From Mycobacterium ahvazicum (GTDB lineage Bacteria; Actinomycetota; Actinomycetes; Mycobacteriales; Mycobacteriaceae), in assembly GCF_900176255.2 (NCBI RefSeq), contig NZ_FXEG02000005.1, forward strand, positions 186,001 through 250,000: a DNA stretch of 64,000 bases, given 5' to 3'. Under the pieces are notes generated by a model, which saw only the letters and a program-made list of their open reading frames with translations, ran no database searches and was not told the DNA's origin. Shown one piece after another: positions 16,848 to 25,130 of this stretch (its first letter is position 1; each line of letters starts with the position of its first letter). The translations under genes and the position numbers were made by a program.

Positions 16848-16987
16848 TCGCCGAAATCAAGGGTCACATGTAACTCGCTCGAGGCCGGCAGTTAACCGCT
16901 GCGCCGTAATCTATCCGCTGCGCGGCTACCACCGCGCCAAGACTTCCACCTATCGAAGGCATCACCCGAAAAAAGGAGAAAGGCAAC

Positions 16988-17284
16988 ATGGCAACACGTT
17001 TTATGACCGACCCGCACGCGATGCGTGCGATGGCGGGCCGTTTTGAGATGCACGCGCAGACGGTGTCGGATGAGGCTCGCAAGATGTGGGCGTCGTCGAT
17101 GAACATCGCCGGTGCGGGCTGGAGCGGTCAGGCCCAGGCCACGTCGTACGACACGATGGGTCAGATGAACCAGGCGTTCAACAACATTGTCAACATGCTC
17201 CACGGCGTGCGTGACGGACTGATCCGTGACGCCAACAACTACGAGACGCAAGAGCAGCACTCGCAGCAGATCCTCAGCCAGTAG
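16988..17284 (+). CDS. esxJ: WXG100 protein, EsxJ/EsxK-type (CFP-10 side)
   Basis: 98 residues with the helix-WxG-helix layout: AGAGWSGQAQ around residue 43, flanked by helices. The C-terminal end is ETQEQHSQQILSQ, placing it in the QILSS subfamily, although the last residues differ slightly (QILSQ). This member is the CFP-10-like partner that carries the C-terminal secretion signal (YxxxD/E type: YETQE). It pairs with the 94-residue protein encoded 48 bp downstream. A GGAGAAAGG site precedes the start. Orthology to Rv1038c rests on the whole PE8-PPE15-esx order. Confidence 0.88.
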   Translation: MATRFMTDPHAMRAMAGRFEMHAQTVSDEARKMWASSMNIAGAGWSGQAQATSYDTMGQMNQAFNNIVNMLHGVRDGLIRDANNYETQEQHSQQILSQ

Positions 17285-17332
17285 CCGCGAAAAGCGGATC
17301 AACCCAACACTTTTCACTCAGGAGGATAGACA

Positions 17333-17617
17333 ATGTCGATCAACTACCAGTTCGGAGATGTGGACGCGCACGGCGCCCTCATCCGCGCGCAGGCCGCTTC
17401 GTTGGAGGCCGAGCACCAGGCCATCGTTCGCGATGTGCTGGCTGCCGGCGACTTCTGGGGTGGCGCCGGTTCGGTGGCGTGCCAGGAGTTCATCACCCAG
17501 TTGGGTCGCAACTTCCAGGTCATCTACGAGCAGGCCAACCAGCACGGGCAGAAGGTGCAGACCGCGGGCAACAACATGGCCAGCACCGACAGCGCCGTCG
17601 GGTCCAGCTGGGCCTGA
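17333..17617 (+). CDS. esxI: WXG100 protein, EsxI/EsxN-type (ESAT-6 side)
   Basis: 94 residues, starting MSINYQFGDVDAHGALIRAQ, with the variant turn AAGDFWGGAGS (WGG in place of the exact WxG spacing, normal for the Mtb9.9 group) and ending DSAVGSSWA. It forms a 1:1 complex with the EsxJ-like partner and is exported by an ESX-5-class system. AGGAGGATA ribosome site upstream. Last gene of the cassette: a strong terminator hairpin follows 17 bases after the stop. It corresponds to Rv1037c by order. Confidence 0.88.
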   Translation: MSINYQFGDVDAHGALIRAQAASLEAEHQAIVRDVLAAGDFWGGAGSVACQEFITQLGRNFQVIYEQANQHGQKVQTAGNNMASTDSAVGSSWA

Positions 17618-17634
17618 CACCCTTCGCTTCACCC

Positions 17635-17664
17635 GGGGCCGCACACCAATCGGTGTGCGGCCCC
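17635..17664 (+). terminator. Strong hairpin terminator after the esx cassette
   Basis: 13-bp perfect stem GGGGCCGCACACC / GGTGTGCGGCCCC with a 4-base loop (AATC), followed by GTTTC. It has a high-GC stem and only a weak U-tract, as common in mycobacteria. Placed 17 bp after esxI and well before trcR. Confidence 0.85.
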
Positions 17665-17808
17665 GTTTCATGTGCGCCGGCGCTGTGTTGGACGGCCCGG
17701 GTGAGCCGTCAGCGAAACTCGTTGCAGCACAGCGTCGTTTGCCACGATGTTCGCACCGCACTCGATCCGGGGCTTCGTAAGATTTGAGAAGTCTATGAAC
17801 TCCGTGAC

Positions 17809-17824
17809 AAGCGCTTATGCGCTT
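17809..17824. promoter_or_regulatory. 16-bp dyad in front of trcR
   Basis: AAGCGC-TTAT-GCGCTT, 6-bp perfect arms around 4 bases, ending 17 bp before the chosen trcR ATG. TrcR is known to act on its own promoter in M. tuberculosis, so this may be an autoregulatory or RNA-level site; the sequence is not the AT-rich type described for TrcR. Confidence 0.35.
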
Positions 17825-17841
17825 TGCGAGAATTCAAGGAC

Positions 17842-18618
17842 ATGACCGCCGTAACGTCCGGATACGCGGGTAGCCAGCGCCCACGTCAAGCCATCCTTGG
17901 ACAGCTGCCGAGGATCTATCGTGCCGACGGTTCACCGATCCGGGTTTTGCTGGTGGACGACGAGCCGGCGCTCACCAACCTCGTCAAAATGGCCCTGCAC
18001 TACGAGGGCTGGGTGGTGGAGATCGCCCACAACGGACGTGAAGCACTGGCCAAGTTCGACCGGGTGACGCCGGATGTCCTCGTTCTCGACATCATGCTTC
18101 CGGACATGGATGGCCTGCGCATTCTGCAGCGGATCCGCGAATCCGACGTTTACACCCCCACACTGTTCTTGACCGCACGCGATTCGGTCATGGACCGGGT
18201 CACCGGCCTCACCGCGGGCGCCGACGACTATATGACCAAGCCGTTCAGCCTCGAGGAACTGGTCGCACGTCTGCGCGGGTTGCTGCGCCGGTCCAGCCAG
18301 CTGCCCCCGCCGGCCGCCGAAGCGCTCAAGGTCGGCGATCTTCGGCTGGACACCGCCAGCCGCGAAGTCACCCGCGACGGCACACCGATATCGCTGTCGT
18401 CTACCGAGTTCGAATTGCTGCGTTTCCTGATGCGCAACCCGCGCCGCGCGCTGAGCCGTACCGAAATTCTGGACCGCGTCTGGAACTACGACTTCGCCGG
18501 GCGCACCAGCATCGTCGACCTCTACATCTCGTATCTGCGAAAGAAAATCGACTCTGGCCGCGAGCCGATGATCCACACCGTGCGAGGTGTCGGATACATG
18601 CTGCGACCCCTGGAATGA
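17842..18618 (+). CDS. trcR: Two-component response regulator TrcR
   Basis: 258 residues. A receiver domain at about 35-150 has the acidic pocket (VDDEP), phospho-acceptor Asp in VLVLDIMLPDMDG and Lys in YMTKPFS. A winged-helix OmpR/PhoB DNA-binding domain at 160-255 includes RTSIVDLYISYLRKKID. The start at MTAVTSG gives the expected length, though AAGGA sits only two bases upstream; a TTG at 17824 is an alternative. Overlaps trcS by ATGA. Established TrcR biology: autoregulation and repression of Rv1057, whose homologue is at 5.3-6.5 kb here. Confidence 0.9.
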   Translation: MTAVTSGYAGSQRPRQAILGQLPRIYRADGSPIRVLLVDDEPALTNLVKMALHYEGWVVEIAHNGREALAKFDRVTPDVLVLDIMLPDMDGLRILQRIRESDVYTPTLFLTARDSVMDRVTGLTAGADDYMTKPFSLEELVARLRGLLRRSSQLPPPAAEALKVGDLRLDTASREVTRDGTPISLSSTEFELLRFLMRNPRRALSRTEILDRVWNYDFAGRTSIVDLYISYLRKKIDSGREPMIHTVRGVGYMLRPLE

Positions 18619-20120
18619 CGGGCCGGCGCAATACCCCTTTCTGGTTGCCCCGGTCGCTGCGCCGCCAATTGCTGATAGGCGTATTAGCCGTTGTCACAGT
18701 GGTTTTGGTGTCTGTCGGGGTGGTCTCGGTGCTCAGCCTTCGCGGCTACGTCACCGCGATCAGCGACGCCGATGTCGCCGAATCGCTCGATGCGCTGAGC
18801 AACTCCTACACCCGGTACCGAAACGGCGAGCACACCTCGGCGCACCGCCGCACCCCGCCGGTGGACCAGGCGATGCTGGAATTCACCGGACAAACACCGG
18901 GCAACCTGATCGCCGTGGTGCACGACGGCACCGTGATCGGCTCCGCGGTGTTTTCCGAGGACGAACCAAAACCCGCCCCGCCCGACGTGATTCGCGCGAT
19001 CGAGTCACTGTCCTGGGCCGACGCGCCACCCAGGACCGTGCGGCTGGGCAGCCTGGGCGCCTACCGCGTCGACAGCCGGCGCGAGGGATCCGATCTGCTG
19101 ATCGTCGGGATGTCGGTGAAGCTGGCCGACCAGATCATGGCCCGCAAGTACATCACCACCAGCCTGCTGATCGCGGCCGCCCTGGTGATCACCGCCGGGC
19201 TCACCGTCTGGGTGGTCGGCTACACACTCCGCCCGCTGCGCCGGGTCGCGGCGACCGCCGCGGAAGTCGCCGGCATGCCCCTTACCGGCGACGACCACCG
19301 GATCAGCGTCCGGGTCCGGCAGGAAGACACCGATCCCGACAACGAGGTCGGCATCGTCGGACACACGCTGAACCGGTTGCTGGACAACGTGGATAGTGCG
19401 CTGGCGCATCGCGTCGACTCCGACATGCGGATGCGGCAATTCCTCACCGACGCCAGCCACGAGCTGAGAACACCGCTGGCGGCGATTCAGGGCTACGCGG
19501 AGCTGACCCGTCAGGACAGTTCGGCGCTACCACCGACCACCGAGTACGCGCTGGCGCGCATCGAGTCGGAGGCGCAGCGGATGTCCTTGCTCGTCGAGGA
19601 GCTGCTGTTGCTCTCACGCCTGGGCGAGGGCGAGGACCTGCAGAACGAAGACGTGGACCTGGCCGAACTGGTCGTCAACGCGGTGAACGACGCGGCCGCC
19701 GCGGCACCGACGCACATTTGGCTCAAGGACCTGCCCGAAGGCGCGGTCTGGGTGCGGGGCGACCATGCCCGGCTGCATCAAGCCGTCAGCAATCTGCACA
19801 GCAACGCCCGCCTGCACACACCGCCCGGCGTCACGGTCACCACCGCAATCACCTGCCAACGCGGCGATTCCGGCGCTCCGTACGCCGAGCTGACCGTGGC
19901 CGATAACGGTCCCGGCATCGACGTGGATCTGCTCCCCCGGCTGTTCGAGCGATTCGTCCGCGCGAACACCTCCCGCTCCGACGGGTCGGGCATCGGGCTG
20001 GGCCTGGCCATCGTCAGTTCGATCGTCAAAGCCCATCACGGCTCGGTCAGTGCCGAATCCGCCCACGGCCGAACGGTCTTCCGGGTGCGGCTGCCGATGA
20101 TCGACGGCCCGAGCGGGTAG
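18615..20120 (+). CDS. trcS: Sensor histidine kinase TrcS
   Basis: 501 residues. Transmembrane helix at about 18-38, extracytoplasmic sensor 40-175, second membrane helix 178-200, then a HAMP linker (YTLRPLRRVAATAAEV). The dimerisation domain carries the phospho-accepting His in DASHELRTPLAAIQGY. The catalytic domain has an atypical N-box (NLHSNARLHTPPG), DNGPGI and GSGIGLGLAIV. It phosphorylates TrcR. The start overlaps the trcR stop (ATGA), so the pair is translationally coupled. The stimulus is unknown. Confidence 0.9.
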   Translation: MTGRRNTPFWLPRSLRRQLLIGVLAVVTVVLVSVGVVSVLSLRGYVTAISDADVAESLDALSNSYTRYRNGEHTSAHRRTPPVDQAMLEFTGQTPGNLIAVVHDGTVIGSAVFSEDEPKPAPPDVIRAIESLSWADAPPRTVRLGSLGAYRVDSRREGSDLLIVGMSVKLADQIMARKYITTSLLIAAALVITAGLTVWVVGYTLRPLRRVAATAAEVAGMPLTGDDHRISVRVRQEDTDPDNEVGIVGHTLNRLLDNVDSALAHRVDSDMRMRQFLTDASHELRTPLAAIQGYAELTRQDSSALPPTTEYALARIESEAQRMSLLVEELLLLSRLGEGEDLQNEDVDLAELVVNAVNDAAAAAPTHIWLKDLPEGAVWVRGDHARLHQAVSNLHSNARLHTPPGVTVTTAITCQRGDSGAPYAELTVADNGPGIDVDLLPRLFERFVRANTSRSDGSGIGLGLAIVSSIVKAHHGSVSAESAHGRTVFRVRLPMIDGPSG

Positions 20121-20140
20121 CCCGGGACCGCGACCCCACA

Positions 20141-20710
20141 TCAGACTTGAATCGCGGCGAGACGATCGTAGGCTTCTCGCCAAATCGCCTCATGCTCGCC
20201 AGATGAGAGCGCACCCGCCTTGAGCAACCGGTCGGCGCGGGTCAGCATGGTGGCCAAGCTGAGACCTTCTACGTACCTAGTTAATTCGCGAGAGTCGGCG
20301 CCCTGGGGCATCAGGGCGATCGACACAGACCTCACTTGCACGCGGGTGGGCCCGGCCGTCAGGAAGAGCAGAGCGCCGATGATTACATAGCAGACAACGG
20401 CGAAGGCCAGCACGGTGTCGGGTGAGGCCGCCACCTCGCCGAGCACCACCATCGCGATCAACCCGAGCGCGGCGCCACTCATCGGCCATCCGCGCCATAG
20501 CCGCGCCAGTTGCCGATCGGCGACGCTGCTTCCGGGCGGATAGACGACCAACTGGAAGCGTTGAACCCCGTAGCGTCCGACCGTGGCAACAAATGATCCC
20601 CACGGGTGGGCGCCGTCGAGCAGTCGCGACCACCCTCCCCGCGCGGAAAGTGCCGCGCGTGTCGTCGGGACCACGGCGGGTTGAGTAACTCGGTCGCGCG
20701 TGTCGTTCAT
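20141..20710 (-). CDS. Small membrane protein of unknown function (DUF6611-like)
   Basis: 189 residues from MNDTRDRVTQ; the frame stays open upstream but the extra codons look unconserved. N-terminal soluble part with LLDGAHPWGSFVATVGRYG and FQLVVYPPG, then two hydrophobic helices (MSGAALGLIAMVVLGEVA and VLAFAVVCYVIIGALLFLTAG), then a cytoplasmic helical tail. I connect it with the mycobacterial DUF6611 group from memory only. It is convergent with trcS (20 bp) and divergent from the kdp operon, in whose leader its promoter must lie. Confidence 0.65.
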   Translation of the reverse strand: MNDTRDRVTQPAVVPTTRAALSARGGWSRLLDGAHPWGSFVATVGRYGVQRFQLVVYPPGSSVADRQLARLWRGWPMSGAALGLIAMVVLGEVAASPDTVLAFAVVCYVIIGALLFLTAGPTRVQVRSVSIALMPQGADSRELTRYVEGLSLATMLTRADRLLKAGALSSGEHEAIWREAYDRLAAIQV

Positions 20711-21142
20711 GAAGCCAGATTGACGCCCTCGGCACCAAGCGGGCTTGGGTCCGAACAGCATCCATACGCGCGCTGCCCAAACATTTACGGAACACTTTCG
20801 ACCGACCCCCAGCGCACCCTTCACGAAAAGCTCTGTCGCAACTCGTGATTGGCTACGCCGAACCGATCACTCGGTTTGATCTGCCGACGGTCGACCGGGG
20901 AGCGGTTTACCGGGCTCGTCGGGAAACGCGATCACACGCTTGAACAGAACCGTCCGGTTCGAACACAGTGGCGTAAAGAAACCGCAAAGGTGCACTGCGG
21001 CGCCGTTAGGAAAGCATCAACCAAAGGCCCTATCGCATTGGCCCCGATTAATTTCAAGCTGACCTTGCCTCCGAGGACTGCGGTGTGGCTGACTCGATGA
21101 GGTCCTTTCGTATGCACGCGTTCGGCGCGGAACGGAGACAAG
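20711..21142 (+). promoter_or_regulatory. Kdp operon leader / divergent promoter region
   Basis: 430 bp between the divergent membrane gene and the first kdp reading frame. It contains two AACCG-type dyads: AACCGA-TCAC-TCGGTT at 20861-20876 and GAACCG-TC-CGGTTC at 20947-20960. A longer CCGACG/CGTCGG stem around 20883-20922 encloses ACCGGGGAGCGG. Likely carries the KdpE-controlled promoter and perhaps a structured 5' leader. An 83-codon open frame here starts with TTG and has no family features, so I do not call it. Confidence 0.4.
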
Positions 21143-21226
21143 ATGGGCGTGTTGGCTTTCGTCGTGCTCACGGTGGCGGTGTTCGCCGTGCTAGGCCTCG
21201 TGCAGAAGTTGGTCGAACGGCTGTGA
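21143..21226 (+). CDS. 27-residue membrane microprotein coupled to kdpF
   Basis: ATG preceded by GGAG at 6-7 bases; the product starts MGVLAFVVLTVAVFAVLGL and ends QKLVERL, one hydrophobic helix followed by a short charged tail. Its TGA overlaps the GTG of kdpF (GTGA), the same coupling seen throughout this operon. Too small for standard gene calls. Size and topology suggest an accessory subunit of the KdpFABC complex or an operon leader peptide; I recall similar hydrophobic peptides ending in ERL next to kdp genes elsewhere, but could not search. Confidence 0.65.
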   Translation: MGVLAFVVLTVAVFAVLGLVQKLVERL

Positions 21227-21312
21227 ACTACGAAAACGTCGTCGGTCTAGTACTTTCCATCGTTCTCGCCCTGTTTCTCGGGTGCGCCCTGCTGTTCCCG
21301 GAGAGGTTCTAG
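21223..21312 (+). CDS. kdpF: K+-transporting ATPase subunit KdpF
   Basis: 29 residues (VNYENVVGLVLSIVLALF... ending LLFPERF), a single transmembrane helix with the family ending LFPE(R/K)F. It stabilises the KdpABC complex. GTG start overlaps the stop of the upstream microprotein; its TAG overlaps the GTG of kdpA by one base. Matches the short KdpF annotated in M. tuberculosis in length and ending. Confidence 0.9.
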   Translation: MNYENVVGLVLSIVLALFLGCALLFPERF

Positions 21313-22982
21313 TGAGCACAACGTCCGCGGGAATCATTTTCCTCGTACTTCTCGTCGCGGCTCTGGTTGCGGTGCATGTGCCGTTGGGCGACTACATGTA
21401 TCGGGTTTACACATCGGAGAAGAGCTCGTCGGTCGAGCGCGTGATCTACCGGCTGATCGGTGTCGACTCACGCTCCGAGCAGACCTGGGGCGCCTACGCC
21501 CGCAGTGTGTTGGCGTTCTCCTCGATCAGCGTCCTCTTCCTGTTCGTGTTCCAGCTCGTGCAGGGCAAATTGCCGTTGCACCTGCATGATCCGGCCACCA
21601 AGATGACGCCGGCGCTGGCGTGGAACACCGCGGTCAGCTTCGTCACCAACACCAACTGGCAGGCCTACTCCGGCGAATCGACGCAGGGCCACCTGGTACA
21701 GATGGCCGGGCTGGCGGTGCAGAACTTCGTCTCGGCCGCCGTCGGCATGGCAGTGGCGGTTGCGCTGGTGCGCGGCTTCGCCCGCAGGCGCACCGGTGAT
21801 CTGGGGAACTTCTGGGTCGACCTGGTCCGCGGCACGCTGCGCATCCTGCTGCCGATCGCGGTCATCGGGGCGATCGTGTTGATCGCGGGCGGGGCGATCC
21901 AGAACTTCCACCTCAACGACCAGGTGGTCAACACGCTTGCCGGCACCCAACAGACCATCACCGGCGGCCCGGTGGCCAGCCAGGAAGTAATCAAAGAGCT
22001 TGGCACCAATGGCGGTGGCTTCTACAACGCCAACTCCGCGCACCCGTTCGAGAACCCGAACGCGTGGACGAACTGGCTGGAGATCTTCCTGCTACTGGTG
22101 ATCAGCTTTTCGCTCCCGCGCACATTCGGGCGGATGGTCGGCAGCACCAAGCAGGGCTATGCGATCGCCGCGGTCATGGGGACGCTGTATCTCATCAGCG
22201 TGTCGTTGATGCTCTGGTTCCAGTTGCAGCATCACGGCACGGTACCGACCGCGACGGGCGCGGCGGCCGAAGGTGTGGAGCAACGGTTCGGCATCGCCGA
22301 CTCGGCGGTATTCGCCGACTCGACCACACTGACCTCTACCGGTGCCGTTGACTCGTTCCACGACTCCTACACCAGCCTCGGCGGCATGATGGCGATGTTC
22401 AACATGCAGCTCGGTGAGGTCGCTCCCGGGGGGACCGGCTCTGGCCTTTATGGCATGTTGATTCTGGCCGTGATCACCGTATTCATCGCAGGCCTGATGG
22501 TCGGACGCACCCCGGAATACCTCGGCAAGAAGATCAACCCGCGCGAAATCAAGTTGGCGGCAAGCTATTTCCTTGTCACACCGCTGATCGTGCTGACCGG
22601 AACCGCGATCGCGATGGCGCTGCCCGGCGAACGCGCCGGCATGCTGAATACCGGCCCGCATGGACTCTCGGAAGTGTTGTACGCGTTCACCTCCGCCGCC
22701 AACAACAATGGATCGGCATTCGCCGGAATCAGCGTCAACACCGACTGGTACAACACCGCCCTCGGACTGGCGATGGTCTTCGGCAGATTCCTGCCTATCG
22801 TGCTGGTGCTGGCCTTGGCCGGGTCGCTGGCCAAGCAGGGTGCCACACCCGAATCGGCGGGAACCTTGCCCACCCATAGGCCGCAATTCGTAGGAATGGT
22901 CGCCGGCGTCACGCTGATTCTCGTTGCCCTTACTTTCCTGCCTATGCTCGCGCTTGGGCCTCTCGCTGAAGGAATTCACTGA
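21312..22982 (+). CDS. kdpA: K+-transporting ATPase channel subunit KdpA
   Basis: 556 residues, close to the usual 557, with about ten membrane spans. The four selectivity-filter-like P-loops are recognisable, including SFVTNTNWQAYSGE, GTNGGGFYNANSAHPFENP, SLGGMMAMFNMQLGE and TSAANNNGSAF. It forms the potassium-conducting channel of the KdpFABC pump. The GTG start (VSTTSAGIIFL) overlaps the kdpF stop; an ATG ten codons upstream lies within kdpF. The stop overlaps the kdpB start (TGATG). Confidence 0.95.
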   Translation: MSTTSAGIIFLVLLVAALVAVHVPLGDYMYRVYTSEKSSSVERVIYRLIGVDSRSEQTWGAYARSVLAFSSISVLFLFVFQLVQGKLPLHLHDPATKMTPALAWNTAVSFVTNTNWQAYSGESTQGHLVQMAGLAVQNFVSAAVGMAVAVALVRGFARRRTGDLGNFWVDLVRGTLRILLPIAVIGAIVLIAGGAIQNFHLNDQVVNTLAGTQQTITGGPVASQEVIKELGTNGGGFYNANSAHPFENPNAWTNWLEIFLLLVISFSLPRTFGRMVGSTKQGYAIAAVMGTLYLISVSLMLWFQLQHHGTVPTATGAAAEGVEQRFGIADSAVFADSTTLTSTGAVDSFHDSYTSLGGMMAMFNMQLGEVAPGGTGSGLYGMLILAVITVFIAGLMVGRTPEYLGKKINPREIKLAASYFLVTPLIVLTGTAIAMALPGERAGMLNTGPHGLSEVLYAFTSAANNNGSAFAGISVNTDWYNTALGLAMVFGRFLPIVLVLALAGSLAKQGATPESAGTLPTHRPQFVGMVAGVTLILVALTFLPMLALGPLAEGIH

Positions 22983-25129
22983 TGACCGCGACCGTCGATT
23001 CGACTGCGCAGTCGCAGTCCGCGACCCCCGACACCACGAAACGGGTACAGGGCGGTCTGCTCGACCCGAAGATGTTGTGGAAGTCGACGCCGGATGCGTT
23101 GCGCAAACTCGATCCCCGCACGCTGTGGCGCAACCCCGTCATGTTCATCGTCGAGATCGGCGCCGCATGGAGCACCGTGTTGGCGATCATCGACCCGACC
23201 TGGTTCGCGTGGCTGACCGTGGTCTGGCTCTGGCTGACCGTAGTGTTCGCCAATGTCGCTGAGGCGGTGGCCGAGGGTCGCGGCAAGGCCCAGGCCGAAA
23301 CCCTGCGCAAAGCGAAGACCTCCACCATGGCGCGGCGCCTCAAGGACTGGGCGCCGGGCGCCTCCGCCGGGGAAGAGGAAGTCGCCGCGCCGCTACTGCA
23401 ACAAGGCGATGTCGTCGTGGTCGAAGCCGGGCAGGTGATACCGGGTGACGGCGATGTCGTGGAAGGCATTGCGTCGGTGGACGAATCGGCGATCACCGGA
23501 GAGTCGGCACCAGTGATCCGAGAGTCCGGCGGCGACCGCTCGGCGGTCACCGGCGGTACCACCGTGCTAAGCGACCGCATCGTCGTGCAGATCACGCAAA
23601 AGCCCGGGGAAAGCTTCATCGACCGGATGATCGCGCTGGTCGAGGGTGCCAACCGGCAGAAAACCCCCAACGAGATCGCGCTGAACATCCTGCTGGCCGC
23701 GTTGACGATCATCTTCGTCTTCGCTGTCGCCACACTGCAGCCGCTCGCGATCTACTCCAAGATGAACAACCCGGGCGTCCCAAACAGCGAGGCGCTCAAC
23801 GCGAGCGGCGTTACCGGGATCGTGATGGTGGCGCTGCTGGTCTGCCTGATCCCGACGACTATCGGTGCGCTGCTGTCCGCGATCGGCATCGCGGGCATGG
23901 ACCGGCTGGTGCAACGCAATGTGCTGGCGATGTCGGGCCGGGCGGTGGAAGCCGCCGGCGACGTGAACACCCTGCTGCTCGACAAGACCGGCACCATCAC
24001 CCTGGGTAACCGGCAGGCCGCTGCCTTCATCCCGCTCGACGGCGTCACCGATGAGCAACTGGCCGACGCCGCGCAGCTGTCCAGCCTGGCCGACGAAACG
24101 CCGGAAGGCCGCTCGGTCGTCGTGTTCGCCAAACAACACTTCGGGCTGCGGGCACGCACACCGGGCGAGCTTGCACATGCTCAGTGGGTCGAATTCTCGG
24201 CTACCACAAGGATGTCCGGCGTCGACCTTGACGGCCATCTGCTCCGCAAGGGCGCGGCGAGCTCGGTCGCCGAATGGGTAAGCGGCCAAGGCGGCGACGT
24301 ACCGCATCAGCTTGGCGAGATCGTCGACGGCATCTCCGCTGGCGGCGGCACCCCCCTGGTCGTCGGTGAGACCCGCGACGGCGAGGCCGCGGTGCTGGGA
24401 GTCATCCATCTCAAAGACGTTGTCAAACAAGGCATGCGGGATCGATTCGACGAGATGCGCAAGATGGGCATTCGCACGGTGATGATCACCGGCGACAACC
24501 CGTTGACCGCCAAGGCGATTGCCGATGAGGCCGGTGTTGACGACTTCCTCGCTGAAGCCACGCCGGAAGACAAGCTCGCGCTGATCAAACGCGAGCAAGC
24601 CGGCGGCAAACTGGTCGCGATGACCGGTGACGGCACCAATGACGCACCGGCTCTTGCTCAGGCCGATGTGGGTGTGGCAATGAACACCGGCACCTCGGCC
24701 GCAAAAGAGGCCGGCAACATGGTCGATCTGGACTCCGACCCGACCAAACTCATCGAGATCGTGGAAATCGGCAAGCAGCTGCTCATCACCCGTGGAGCAC
24801 TGACCACCTTCTCGATCGCAAACGACATCGCGAAGTACTTCGCGATCATCCCGGCCATGTTCGTCGCACTGTTTCCCGGGCTGGATCTGATCAACATCAT
24901 GCGGCTGCACAGCCCGCAGTCGGCGATCCTGTCCGCGGTGATTTTCAACGCGGTCGTCATCGTGGCGCTGATCCCGCTGTCGCTGCGGGGTGTGCGCTAC
25001 ACGCCGAGCAGCGCGTCAAAACTGTTGAGCCGCAACCTCTATATTTACGGGCTCGGCGGAATCATCGCCCCGTTCATCGGGATCAAGCTGATCGACCTGA
25101 TTATCCAATTCGTCCCAGGGATGTCCTGA
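22982..25129 (+). CDS. kdpB: K+-transporting P-type ATPase catalytic subunit KdpB
   Basis: 715-residue P-type ATPase. Actuator motif AITGESAPV, phosphorylation motif LLLDKTGTITLGNR with the catalytic Asp, nucleotide-domain and P-domain motifs MITGDNPLTAKAIADEAG and MTGDGTNDAPALAQADVG. The N-terminal tail is about 60 residues before the first membrane helix. Hydrolyses ATP to drive uptake of K+ through KdpA under potassium limitation. Coupled to kdpA by overlapping stop/start and followed one base later by kdpC. Confidence 0.95.
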   Translation: MTATVDSTAQSQSATPDTTKRVQGGLLDPKMLWKSTPDALRKLDPRTLWRNPVMFIVEIGAAWSTVLAIIDPTWFAWLTVVWLWLTVVFANVAEAVAEGRGKAQAETLRKAKTSTMARRLKDWAPGASAGEEEVAAPLLQQGDVVVVEAGQVIPGDGDVVEGIASVDESAITGESAPVIRESGGDRSAVTGGTTVLSDRIVVQITQKPGESFIDRMIALVEGANRQKTPNEIALNILLAALTIIFVFAVATLQPLAIYSKMNNPGVPNSEALNASGVTGIVMVALLVCLIPTTIGALLSAIGIAGMDRLVQRNVLAMSGRAVEAAGDVNTLLLDKTGTITLGNRQAAAFIPLDGVTDEQLADAAQLSSLADETPEGRSVVVFAKQHFGLRARTPGELAHAQWVEFSATTRMSGVDLDGHLLRKGAASSVAEWVSGQGGDVPHQLGEIVDGISAGGGTPLVVGETRDGEAAVLGVIHLKDVVKQGMRDRFDEMRKMGIRTVMITGDNPLTAKAIADEAGVDDFLAEATPEDKLALIKREQAGGKLVAMTGDGTNDAPALAQADVGVAMNTGTSAAKEAGNMVDLDSDPTKLIEIVEIGKQLLITRGALTTFSIANDIAKYFAIIPAMFVALFPGLDLINIMRLHSPQSAILSAVIFNAVVIVALIPLSLRGVRYTPSSASKLLSRNLYIYGLGGIIAPFIGIKLIDLIIQFVPGMS

Positions 25130-25130
25130 C

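Noticed and set aside
20880..20925. ydaO-type c-di-AMP riboswitch before kdp
   Set aside because: GCCGAACC and ACCGGGGA words are present but the diagnostic GGGGTGAAT and AGCTAAC elements are missing.
20849..21100. 83-codon frame in the kdp leader
   Set aside because: TTG start without ribosome site, no recognisable family; region better explained as regulatory.
23567..24910. 447-codon open frame opposite kdpB
   Set aside because: Antisense shadow of a gene with all P-type ATPase motifs.
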